From Oscheius dolichura (taxonomy: Eukaryota; Nematoda; Chromadorea; Rhabditida; Rhabditidae): a stretch of 64,000 bases of DNA. Made by a program: the position numbers and the translations under genes. Positions 48,932 through 58,884 of this stretch are shown here, in pieces. The stretch spans positions 5,766,001 to 5,830,000 of the forward strand of contig OW051493.1 in NCBI GenBank assembly GCA_932521035.1, in the 5' to 3' direction. Position 1 is the first letter of the stretch. The number at the start of each line of letters is the position of its first letter. The notes beneath the pieces were generated by a model. That model worked only from the letters and a program-made list of their open reading frames with translations, searched no databases and was not told the DNA's origin.

Positions 48932-51609
48932 ATGAGCTTGTTCTTTGCGGGCAGTCAAATACCTTCGCCGGATAAAAAAGCCTTCCAGCCGTCTCCCGAC
49001 TCCATCTCGGTGAGTCTCTCCTCTTCTCTTTCGACACATCTTCGAGTCAAGTGAATAATCGAAGCTGTTTTGATTGTGTTTAACGACAGCTTTATTGTAT
49101 TTGCCAGGAGGAGCCGTAAAAGTTTCGTACCGAGGGGAACAGGCCGAGAATATGGAATAATCTCGCCCTTTTTAGCCCTTCATGGATAAGAAGGAGAGCC
49201 GGAGCTCGGCCTATAGTATCTCCCACCTCCTCGAGAAGAAGAACAACAGTCCGAGGTGAGTTCGGAGAGAGAATACAGTAGACGGGAGCCATTGATACAG
49301 AAGGTCACACCTGGCCCCCTCGACTAATTTTCCATATCCCAGCTGCTCTTCCCAGTCTCAGCAATTTCCCGCAAAACACTCTTTGAACCTGCCCGACAAT
49401 GGCCAGGACTCCCTCTTCCCACGGGTACCGTATCATTTCGAGAGAGAGAGAAAGGGCATGGGAGAGATCAGCCGGGACTGTTTACCTACCCAGCTCAGTC
49501 GATGTCGCGTTTCAATGAGACGTAAGTATCCCCCAATCGGCTTACTCTCTGACCCATAACTTGACCCGCTTTCGTCTGTAGAAAATATGTTTCCCTGTTG
49601 TTTATCCTCTCCAGTTGCACCCCTGCCCCCGGCCGTACCGCTGCGCAACATGGGCACGCTCGCCTTTTTCCTGGGATTGAAGTAACCTCTTACTTCGTAT
49701 CCCCTCTAATCCCGGCCCGGTTTCAGTTCTTCTAGTGTTAGTGACGAGGATCAGGACAGTCCACGTAGTGGCTCGACAGAAGAGGAGCGATCCTCGCCGA
49801 CGGCCTCCGACTCGGCGGCCAGCTCCGTCTTCCCGCACTTTCTCTTCCCTACCTCGACGGCCCTGCCCAGTTCCCTCTGCGACGTGTCCAACCCGCTGAC
49901 GACCGGCGTCGACCTGGCCCAGACTTCCCAGCTCCAGGTCAGTGTCTAGTTAATTTCCTCCTCCTGGCAGTTCACTCATCCATAGATCTAATTAAGCAGC
50001 AGTGATTCGGAGCCCTTAATGATTATGAAACCTGACCGACGCAGGCGAATCCTCATTAGGGAGCGAAGGATTATGTCAAAGCTATTATGGGCACGGGGAT
50101 ACTGATACTAATTGTCTCTTTATTACTCAAAGTCGTCTTTCAGAACGCGTACTTGTCGCTGTTCCTCGGCCAGCAGCTGAACAATGTCGCCGCGGCCCAC
50201 CCCCTCCAGAGGATGCTCCAGGAACAAGGTAGGATCTTCTTTCTGGGGGCAGCCGGATCCCATCTGCACTGCCTAATCGTAATAGACTCCCTACGGCGAT
50301 TATGCAAGAGGCGGAACATGAATTATGTGGTCGCATATGAATACCGTAATTAGACGAGGAAGACAGTTTGGGACACCTGCCTCGTTACTCAATTCATCCG
50401 GGTTAATCGGCCAGCTTTTTACCGGAGACTTGTTTTTAGCCGTCCCCTTCCAGCTGACAATTAGACCCTAAAATTCAAGAAGTAAATATTATTAGAATCC
50501 GGCCTGATTATGACATTACATTTGGATTGATGCCTGTTTACACGGAAATGGCGTCTCGGAGGGAGAGGCTACCGTAATCCCCGGCTGTGTAAGCCATAAA
50601 GAAGTAAAGTAATGACCTCGGGGCAGTAAAAAGTCAGCTAAAGACAACTGAATAGTCTGGTAATATGTTGCGAACCCCGGGACAAACCCCCCTAGCTATA
50701 CAGCCAAAGGCGGCCTCTGAATGGCCACGTAATAAAATGATGAGTTTCAATGCGCAATCACAGCACAAAGACGAGGAATAGGAACATTGAAGAGGAGACA
50801 TTTTCAGCCAGCCGGGGACTGAACCCCTTCAGCCTTGTGCCCCTGCATGGTACTCTCGGCTCGTTAGGCCGTCTGCCCAATCCCCTACAGCTCTCTCCCA
50901 ACAGTCTCACCCTCCAGAAGAAACAGAGTCGTCCGACATTCACCGGTCACCAGGTATCCTCTTACTAGATTCTTCTGTAATCTCTTCAGATATTTATGTT
51001 GGAGAAGAAATTCGAGCAGACGAAGTACCTGGCCGGATCGGACAGGGCCCAGCTGGCCCAGGAGCTCAATATGAGCGAGAGCCAAGTGAAGGTTAGTCAC
51101 CCGGTCATAATCATATCACCTTGGGAGGCAACAATCGAGGGCTGTTTGGCCCCGGTCGGGACACAATGGACATGAATACGGGGGACACCTTTTACGACAT
51201 GAGCTCGAAGCCTATTGGCGGCCAATACCGACCGGGAAGGGGATCGCGTTGGGACTCATAGACCAGGGCCCTTGATTGGGTTACTCTCTCCTGTTATTTC
51301 GCCTCTCGTCCCCTCTCAGCTACCGTATTCGATGGCTGTCATTGAGTGCCTAAAACGAGCTCATCGCCGCGAAATTCAAAATCCAATTTGTCCCCAGAGG
51401 GGCCTCATGCAAATCGCGAATAATCGTGTCTGATGAGCTATTCTGTCAGCGGAGGGAAGTCTCCCTAACTCAATCCTCAATTTCAGGTGTGGTTCCAAAA
51501 CCGTCGGACGAAGTGGCGAAAGAAGGAGGCCGCCGACAACGCCATGTCCAAGAGGGACGGCGACGAGAAGGGCCTGCCCCTGCCGCCGTACATCGCCTCC
51601 CCCAACTGA
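48932..51609 (+). CDS. cog-1: NKX6-type homeobox transcription factor (COG-1-like)
   Basis: The homeodomain is split across three exons: SRPTFTGHQ (ending 50955), [20 protein letters not shown] / [13 protein letters not shown] (50991-51091), and [19 protein letters not shown] (51488 on). TFx[17 protein letters not shown] and [12 protein letters not shown] are diagnostic of NKX6/GTX proteins; the C. elegans member COG-1 specifies neuronal and vulval fates. N-terminal exons encode [20 protein letters not shown], an eh1-like repressor motif ([11 protein letters not shown], about 49220), a Ser/Gln stretch, an acidic [16 protein letters not shown] region (49735) and [20 protein letters not shown] (50143). 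It ends [10 protein letters not shown] and TGA. The start lies directly after gtccattcag. Introns are longer than average (about 600 nt before the homeodomain, 400 nt within it). The join near 49.55-49.62 kb is not fully resolved. Confidence 0.9.
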
Positions 51610-52004
51610 ACCTCACCTCATCCTTTCCCTGTATCCCCGCAATATTTTCTAGGTTTTCGGTGAATTTGCCCTCCCCATAATAATTTGCAAAGTGATCTCT
51701 CTGTTTGTCCTCTTTTTATCCCCTCGTGATCCGTGTGGAATATATACAAAAGTCCGTCCGTCTTCCCTCCTAGATATACAAAATATTCGTGCGTGTCTCT
51801 TCATACAAAAGCCACCTTTGAGCCCTGTTTTCTGTGCATTTATTCCTCATGACAAATACATAAAAAGTATCTTTTCTCTTTCCTTTTGAGTAGAAAGCAG
51901 CTTCTCCACACCGCTTCCCCGCGCCGCTTCGCTGCTTCTGTCGGACTGCTTCGCTTCCATCTGCCCCCCGCCGGCCACCGTCAGTAATTCTAACATATCT
52001 CAAA

Positions 52005-53317
52005 ATGGATTCGTTCTTTCTCTTCGACTACCCTTTGAATCTCTTCTTCCACCAGATTATTCGAAAGGTATGTCTCTATCCGGACCGGGAAACTGCTAAT
52101 TCCAGATGGCTCCCGAAGCCTTGTCCCTGTTGCGGGAGATCTCTCCTCCAGTAGACGCCTACGTGAGGAAGGAAGCCAAGAAGCAGAATTTTGTAGCTAA
52201 AGGAGCCGAAATGTTCTTCAATCCGGACAGTGTACAGGTCATCCGAGAGCCGGAAGGATTTGCCGCTTCCTCCCTGATATTTCAAGATTCCAACGAGGCT
52301 CATCTTGTAAGTTCTTGTCTAACCGTCGACAACTCGACAAAAAGCGCAACCGACTCACTCATTTTCGCTTTTCTTGTGGCTTATGGCTCCCTAATTTCTT
52401 CCTAATGACCTTTATTTTTACAGATCTCTGCGCTAAAGTTTTGGGAGGACCGTCTTCCCGATCTCGACATCGACACCGCAATGGCACATCTGGCCGGCTC
52501 GACGATTTCCCACGCCTCAGCTGTGAGTGTCCTCTTTTTTATCCATATCATCCGGTTTATAGGAAAATCTTGAGTGTGCTGAAGATACAATTGATCTGTT
52601 GAAGCGGTACGCGATCGGAGTAGAAGACCTGACCCTGATCGCCTGCACCTCCAAAGCCACGGAACAGATGCTCAACCACTTCCAACCAAGAAGTTTTGGA
52701 GTCGAGTGCTGTGACTTCGACGGTGATGGCAAAATCGTAAGAATACTTTGATTTACTCTGATCTAATTATCTATCTCTAGGTCGAGAAGATCATCATCGA
52801 CCAGATCTACAAGGATCTGAGGGAGGTGCGCGTCGTCGGCGAGGAGTATCCCAGCCAGATCGTCGAGGCCTACATGAAGGTATTCTCCCGTCCTCTATTT
52901 CACCCACTCCCTCTATTTTCAGTGCTTCCAGAAGAGTGAATCCGGCCTGGTCCGTCTGCGAGTCTGCTTTCCCGAGAGAAAGCTTCCCCAAGATCCGTTC
53001 ATCGGAATGGATTGTCGTCTTCTAAATAATTTCCAGAACGTAGGCCGTCCTTCCTCCTCCCCCACTAATCCATTCCCTTTCAGAGCTTCACCCTGCTGAT
53101 TCGTTCGGATACGACGGATCCCCGCCACGTCCTCCTCCGTGCCGAGCGGGAAGACGGCTACTTCCAGCTGGACTTCACCCGGATCGTCAACAGCGACGAC
53201 CTGCTCTTCAAGATGTTGGGCGCCTTCTATGAGGACTGCCCCGATGTGCCCTACCTCGGGATCAGCGAATACTCGCCTTCTGAGCTCCGGAAAGTGATAG
53301 AAGCTGCCAACTGGTGA
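52005..53317 (+). CDS. Unrecognised protein, possibly F-box type
   Basis: Spliced exons give about 340 residues. The first exon plus the second read FLFDYPLNLFFHQIIRK and MAPEALSLLREISPPVDAYV, which has the Pro/Leu/Ile spacing of an F-box, although this is weak. The middle includes ALKFWEDRLPDLDIDTAMAH and LKRYAIGVEDLTLIACTSKA, and CCDFDGDGKI. Later exons read IIIDQIYKDLREVRVVGEEY, LVRLRVCFPERKLPQDPFIG and VLLRAEREDGYFQLDFTRIV. The end is ELRKVIEAANW and TGA. Nematodes have very large families of divergent F-box proteins with similar layout, so a ubiquitin-ligase adaptor role is a guess. Introns are about 40-50 nt, one of about 115 nt. Polyadenylation signal at 53428. Confidence 0.7.
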
Positions 53318-53427
53318 CTATTCCCCGTCTATGTCTGTTTTATACGCTATGTCTTTATTCCCGTTGATTTATTCCGTTCCTTGTAATTGTCTAGGCTATT
53401 TTGTTTTTCCTTACTGTAGATAGAGAT

Positions 53428-53433
53428 AATAAA
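53428..53433 (+). terminator. Polyadenylation signal
   Basis: AATAAA lies 110 nt downstream of the stop at 53317, on the gene's strand. Confidence 0.6.
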
Positions 53434-53899
53434 ACTTGTTCGTTCGCTTATTATGTCTATGGTGATGCTGTAAACCGCCAGATGATCCCCGGGGAACCTG
53501 AAGCCGTAAAAAAGGGAAAGTGAGAAGTGTCCTTGGAGGCGAAAGAGAAAGCCCAGATAACATCTTCTAGCTAACCAGGTGACTGACAGAAGTAGCCGAT
53601 GGGGCCTTGAATTCTGCTCGAGGAAGCAGATCGTATCTACAAAAACATTGTTTTTCTCACCGAAACATGTTCTTGGACTATTGGAGACAATAAAAAACGC
53701 TTTGCTTCCTCATAAAAAAGCCTTGCAACATCCGTTTACGGATCAACAGCTGCTTGGAAACAAGCGGCGGCCGCGGATCGTATTCTCCCCGAAAACTGCC
53801 AAAGGCAGTGGTCAGCAGCATGTCCCCGGAAGTCAAGAATCACCCGAACGTGACCCTTCCCCCACGAACAGATTCAAATAACAGAGGATAGCTAGCCAA
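53434..53899. other. Intergenic between convergent genes
   Basis: Holds a 100-codon plus-strand frame (53579-53881) with no leader, domain or codon pattern I trust. I see nothing else. Confidence 0.45.
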
Positions 53900-53905
53900 T
53901 TTATT
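53900..53905 (-). terminator. Polyadenylation signal of the first collagen gene
   Basis: On the minus strand AATAAA lies about 70 nt after the stop codon. Confidence 0.6.
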
Positions 53906-53974
53906 TTGAGCAATGAGGTCATGAGTGAGCAGAAGAAACCACATAGTACATACAACCGAGCAGCAGGAACCGCT

Positions 53975-55130
53975 TAGTATCCGGGGGCAGTACGGGGAGG
54001 GGGGCAGTGGTCGCAGCCGCCTGAAATAGTACGGATTAGTTGGGTCAGACGAGTAATACTACCTCCGGCTCCGGTCTCTCCGAGGGGTCCTTGCTCTCCT
54101 GGCTGTCCAGCGGCACCAGGCTGTCCGTCCTTTCCGGCATCTCCAGCAGGTCCCTGAGGTCCGTCCTGGCCGGGCTGTCCAGCGCTTCCTGGCTCTCCAT
54201 CGGGTCCGGGAGGTCCGGGAGGTCCAGCGGGTCCAGCAGGTCCGGCGGGTCCTTCGACTTCCTAAAGCCAAGGCTTTGAAACATCAAGTAACCGGGCAAA
54301 CCTCGACGGTTCCAGCGGGTCCAGCCTCTCCAGCAGCTCCGGGCTGTCCATCGTTTCCGGGGGCACCAGGGGCTCCAGGGGCTCCGGGGGCTCCGGGCTG
54401 TCCGTCGGGTCCAGGAGCTCCAGGAGCTCCGGCGTTTCCGTTGGGTCCCTTGGGTCCGGCGTTTCCAGCAGGTCCGGGGGGTCCGGCGGGGCAGTCGAAG
54501 CAAAAGTCATCAGCAGAGGGCTGAGCATCAGGAGCGGCGTCATCTCCGTTGTTTCCGTTGGCTCCGGGCTCTCCGTCCTTTCCGTCGTTTCCGTCAGTTC
54601 CGGGAGGTCCTGAATGTTTTTGTTAGGAAAAGTTAAGGAGGTGACCAGGATACCTGGAGGTCCAGCGGCTCCGGTCTTGCAAGAGCAGCAAGAGGACTGA
54701 GCAACCGGGGCGTCGTGTACTCCAGCGTCGGCCGGAGCATCATAACCGGCCTGTCTCTTTACGAGTCCTCCTCGGACTCCCTTGATTCTCTGCATTCTCT
54801 CGTATTGGTCAAAGAGACCGTGGGTGCGGTGTTTGCAGAAGTCAACCTGGGAAGGGGATGTTAGGGAGGAGGAAGAGGGAGGGCCACCTCGGTTTGGAGA
54901 GAGGACTGGACATGTTGCATATAGTTGTAAAGAGCCGGGATGGCCACGATGGCGGTGAGGGTGGCAACGGTACTGGAATAGGGAGGATTGGAAGGGATAG
55001 ACGAATACTCGTAGAAGAGGGAGGACGGGAGGAGGGAGACTGACCTGATGCAGATGCCGAAGAAGGCAATGCGACGGAGGCTCTCGGCCTCGTTCCACAA
55101 CTTCTTCTCGTTGCTGCCTTCGGAGTACAT
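53975..55130 (-). CDS. Cuticle collagen
   Basis: A structural protein of the nematode cuticle. It starts [20 protein letters not shown], then IAFFGICIR, a hydrophobic segment ([20 protein letters not shown]) and [20 protein letters not shown]: the conserved nematode cuticle collagen N-terminal domain. [11 protein letters not shown] contains the dibasic processing site. Cys-flanked Gly-X-Y tracts follow: [15 protein letters not shown], a [16 protein letters not shown] break, then long GPP/GAP repeats, and the last exon [13 protein letters not shown] with TAA at 53975. Length is about 320 residues, usual for the family. Introns are about 35-45 nt and several begin at Gly codons. A TATA box lies 38 nt upstream. 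A near-copy lies 2 kb away on the same strand. Confidence 0.96.
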
Positions 55131-55167
55131 CTCTCTCTGAAGATGTCCTATTTCCCCGGTTCTCCCG

Positions 55168-55174
55168 TTATATA
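55168..55174 (-). promoter_or_regulatory. TATA box of the first collagen gene
   Basis: On the minus strand this reads TATATAA, 38 nt upstream of the start codon at 55130. Confidence 0.65.
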
Positions 55175-56977
55175 CCCGCCGGCATCCCCCTTCGGTTTAC
55201 CGGTCCGCCTCCTTGCCAAGACAGGTTCGGCCCACAGATCACCCACAACTTTGGCATCGCATGAAACAAGCCATCGATAGGGTCACCCGAACGAGGGAAG
55301 CCGCTAGCTCTACTGACTTACCTCCACCCCTTCGGGCACCTTGTACTCTTACCTATCAGTGCATATTCCAACACGCTTCCTCGTGTTAGCGCCGCTAGCA
55401 AAAATCGGACTGCCTTTTGCAGCAGATTCAAATTCAAAAAACGTTTTCACTTTTTCTAAAGTTGGTTGGCAAAGGAAATTGTAGCCAGGCATTAGTTGCA
55501 CTGAGGTTGCACAACACTTGGAACTGAAATAAACTCGGGAAGACAGAAAGAGTCCTTATGTGGAACCAAGACCTCAAAAATCTACATCCTCCGAGGATAT
55601 TGGATGAATTCAAAATGACGCAGTTACATCCACAAAATTCGCCTGGAAAGGAAATACTCATGTTTCAGACATCCGTACGTTTCACCACCTTACAGATCAA
55701 ATCAATGTGGAGACTTCTGTCCCACTTGGCCACTCTATTTGCACGGCAGTCGGTTTCATCCCCGTAAAAGTCGAAGAGACGTCGTCTCGTTTACTGTATC
55801 CCCCCAGGTCTTCTTTCTGGTCTTCCGCCCTAAAAACTGTTTACAGTGGGTGTTGAGACTGTTTCCGTTTTTTGGCCGTCTATCCTCTGCAGACAAGAGC
55901 CGCCGTCTGTCATTGTAATTAGGTCCGAAATCGTGTTCGTTCCAATTGGCCCCTGGCCGTCCCCTTTTTGCCCCCGTCTCCTATCTCACATAATCGGCAA
56001 CACATTGCAGCCGGCTTTTCCTTTTTGTCTCCGCGATTTGCACTATGTTTTCTCCGTCTGCGAACGCTGATCTCCGAGGGAAAATTATCGTTTTTTAACA
56101 CTTGCACCGGACAATTCCTGCCAGTTTCCTCGTTGCCTGAAAAAGACTGATCCAAGACGATGGTCTCACGTGGATTAATGGCTTGTATACAAGGTTATCC
56201 ACCCGGGGAGCATCCTTCGGCAGCGTCGTAAAAAGTGAACTGGCTAGTGGGGGACAAGCCGCCTTCCAAGAGTATACAGATCTTTAGCAGGAAGAGAGAC
56301 GATTTAGCTGGTTTATTCTTTTCGGTTTTTCGTATGTTTTCTACTGATAAGGTCAGACAGCTAGCTTTCTCCTTTACACCAAAAACCGCGGGAAGTGGAT
56401 CACGTCGCGCGAGTCGAGATGAGACATTTACCTGATCCAGTACTGTTGTGATTCACCAGTTTTCTAGAAGATGTTCCACTTTTAGGATATCAACAAGTTG
56501 TGGGCACGGCCCCTTCTTCTAGAAATGCTATTTTTCAGTAAAAAGACAATCCAGTAGAGAGAGAGAGGGGCAGAGTGGCAGGTACAGTAACCCTTGTGCT
56601 TCCACTTCCTCCTCCCCGTTTTGACCTCTGCCACCCCTGTCCGACACCAGTTCCATTGTCCGCAGGGCGTCCTTTCAAATGTCGCAAAACATGCCCTGCG
56701 GGGTGATTTCAACGGGGAAAAAATGCATTTACACATCCAGCTGACCAAAATGGTTAGACAGAGTCTCCCAGAGGAGTTTTTTAATCCCTTCTCTTCTCGT
56801 CATAAAGTCTATCCGAGGCGGGGATGCGAATGATCATTCGGAGGGATTCCTCCTCGGGTAATAGACTCATCTCCTTGGCCGGTGCCATCCCTCGGCAGGT
56901 TTCGGCGGGTTCTATCTATCTAAATAATCGGTTTTTGGATCGGATCACCCTTCCGCAAAGCGTCAGTAAACAAAACA

Positions 56978-56983
56978 TTTATT
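56978..56983 (-). terminator. Polyadenylation signal of the second collagen gene
   Basis: On the minus strand AATAAA lies 95 nt downstream of the stop codon at 57078. Confidence 0.6.
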
Positions 56984-57077
56984 ATATAATCGGATCACTA
57001 ATTAGACGAGGAGGACACGGGGTTGAGCAAGGGACTCAGGTGGAGATGCGCGGGAGATATGTACAGAGAGTAGGCGG

Positions 57078-58204
57078 CTAATAGCCAGGAGCTGTGCGAG
57101 GAGGAGGACAGTGGTCGCAGGCACCTGTAAACAATGGTTACTACCGGGAAGAGAAAGGACTACCTCCGGCTCCGGACTCTCCAAGAGGTCCTTGATCTCC
57201 GGGCTGTCCTGGAGCTCCAGGTTGGCCGTCCTTTCCAGCATCTCCAGATGGTCCTTCGGGTCCATCTTGTCCTGCTTGTCCAGCACTTCCTGGTTCGCCG
57301 TCGGGTCCGGGTGGCCCAGAAGGTCCAGCTGGGCCGGCAGGGCCGACGGGTCCTTCAACTTCCTAAAACCGCGTCATTGAATTTAATTGGGATCACAAAC
57401 CTCGACGGTTCCAGCGGGTCCAGCCTCTCCAGCAGCTCCGGGTTGTCCATCACTTCCAGGAGCTCCAGGAGCGCCGGGAGGTCCAGCTGCACCAGGTTGT
57501 CCATCAGGGCCAGGGGCACCGGGGGATCCGGCGTTTCCGTTGGGTCCCTTGGGTCCAGCTGATCCAGCAGGTCCTGGAGGACCATCAGGACAGTCAAAGC
57601 AGAAGTCGGCGGCAGTTGGTTCGGCGTCAAGGGCGGCATCCTCTCCATGTGCTCCGTCAGCTCCGGGTTCTCCGTCCTTTCCGTCATTTCCATCAGTTCC
57701 GGGGGGTCCTAAATGCAGAACCTTCTTTCAAAATGTCTAAAATAATTCCCACCTGCTGGCCCAGATTCTCCGACCTTACAAGAGCATTGACCGTGCGATT
57801 CGCTTTCTTCGCCACCGGCTTTCGTTTCACTTTCTTGAACACCGGCCACGTTGGCTGCGTCGTATCCAGCCTGTCTCTTCACCAGCTTTCCACGTACTCC
57901 AGTGGCCCTTTGCATGGCTTCGTACTGTCGATACAGTCCAGTGGTGCGGTGTTTGCAGAAGTCAACCTGAATCAGTTAGTAGTCCAACGAGGAACGAACC
58001 TCTGTCTGGAGGGCGGACTGTGTGCGTTGCATGTAGGTGTAGACCGAGGGGATGGCGATGATAGCTACCAGAGTGGCCACAGTACTGAAAAGGAACAGTA
58101 GGGGGTAAGTATCTCAAAGATTACCTGATACAGATGCCGAAGAAGGCAATGCGACGAAGGCTCTCGGCCTCGTTCCACATCTTGTTGTCAGCCTCGGAGT
58201 GCAT
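57078..58204 (-). CDS. Cuticle collagen, tandem paralogue
   Basis: Same layout as the neighbour at 53975-55130. It starts [20 protein letters not shown], then FFGICIR, a hydrophobic N-terminal segment, [20 protein letters not shown], the processing site [15 protein letters not shown], a Ser/Glu insert ([14 protein letters not shown]), [12 protein letters not shown] and a [14 protein letters not shown] break. Long Gly-X-Y tracts follow, and the last exon is [13 protein letters not shown] with TAG. Exon/intron structure and strand are shared, so the pair arose by tandem duplication. The second copy differs mainly in the Ser/Glu insert before the first Cys pair and in X-Y content (more Gln, Asp). 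The TATA box is 35 nt upstream. Confidence 0.96.
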
Positions 58205-58238
58205 TTCGGAGGAACGCCATCGGCCCGGCTGCTCTCTC

Positions 58239-58246
58239 TTTTTATA
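58239..58246 (-). promoter_or_regulatory. TATA box of the second collagen gene
   Basis: On the minus strand this reads TATAAAAA, 35 nt upstream of the start codon at 58204. Confidence 0.65.
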
Positions 58247-58722
58247 GGGGCGTCTTACTGGTTCCGCCCCCTCTGATAGCTACTAGCGACCATGTTGCCA
58301 ATTTGCCCTTGAGCAGACTGAACACTGGCCGATCTCTGAGTCCTTCAGCCGAGTCAGTTCCTTATACAGTTTTTACACCACGGTCTCTAGTAGACTATCC
58401 CATTTGAATTATCCTCCTCGAATATGACTATTACACCCGCCGGGGGTATAATAATTTATATGAACAATGTCTCACGTGGCGATCAGTGCCGGAGATGCCC
58501 TTGGCTAGGTTGGAGACGGGTTCCAGCCATCTAAAAAAATCATCGCCGGCTTCAAGGTGAGAGACAGCAAAAAAGCAGACGTAGAAAAAATATCAGTTCG
58601 GGTACTTGTGTCACTTTTCGCGGCTTGTCCTAATCAGCCTCGGCCATCTGCTGTCTGTTGTCTTCTGTTTTTAGTAGAGAGAGGACAAAAGACGAGTAAA
58701 AAAATAGTAGTAGCAGTAGAAG
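58247..58722. other. Intergenic between collagen and ammonium transporter
   Basis: About 480 nt of 5' flank of the collagen and 3' flank of the transporter; no open frame that I can support. Confidence 0.5.
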
Positions 58723-58728
58723 TTTATT
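58723..58728 (-). terminator. Polyadenylation signal of the ammonium transporter gene
   Basis: On the minus strand AATAAA lies about 157 nt after the stop codon at 58885. Confidence 0.5.
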
Positions 58729-58884
58729 GAGACCAAATATATTAATTTGAAGGGAAGCACCTTTGTGGAATGAGCTACGGGCAATTGGTCCGAGGGCAGC
58801 CAATGAACCCGCCTCTCCCGGACCCGTGGGGACCAACACGTATCGCAGACTGGTTAATATAACCAACAAAAATAATAAATACAT

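Larger units (their letters stand above)
55131..57077 (-). other. Intergenic between the two collagens
   Basis: About 1.9 kb that includes the 5' region of the first collagen and the 3' flank of the second. Apart from the TATA box (55168) and the second gene's polyadenylation signal (56978), I see no supported feature. A plus-strand 69-codon frame at 55558-55767 has no recognisable domain. Confidence 0.5.

Noticed and set aside
53579..53881. 100-codon plus-strand frame between convergent genes
   Set aside because: No leader, domain, splice context or promoter; length is within chance expectation for this base composition.
54276..54524. Plus-strand Gly/Pro/Ala-rich frame resembling collagen
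   Set aside because: It is the reverse complement of Gly-X-Y repeats of the minus-strand collagen (GGNCCN is near-symmetric), not a second gene.
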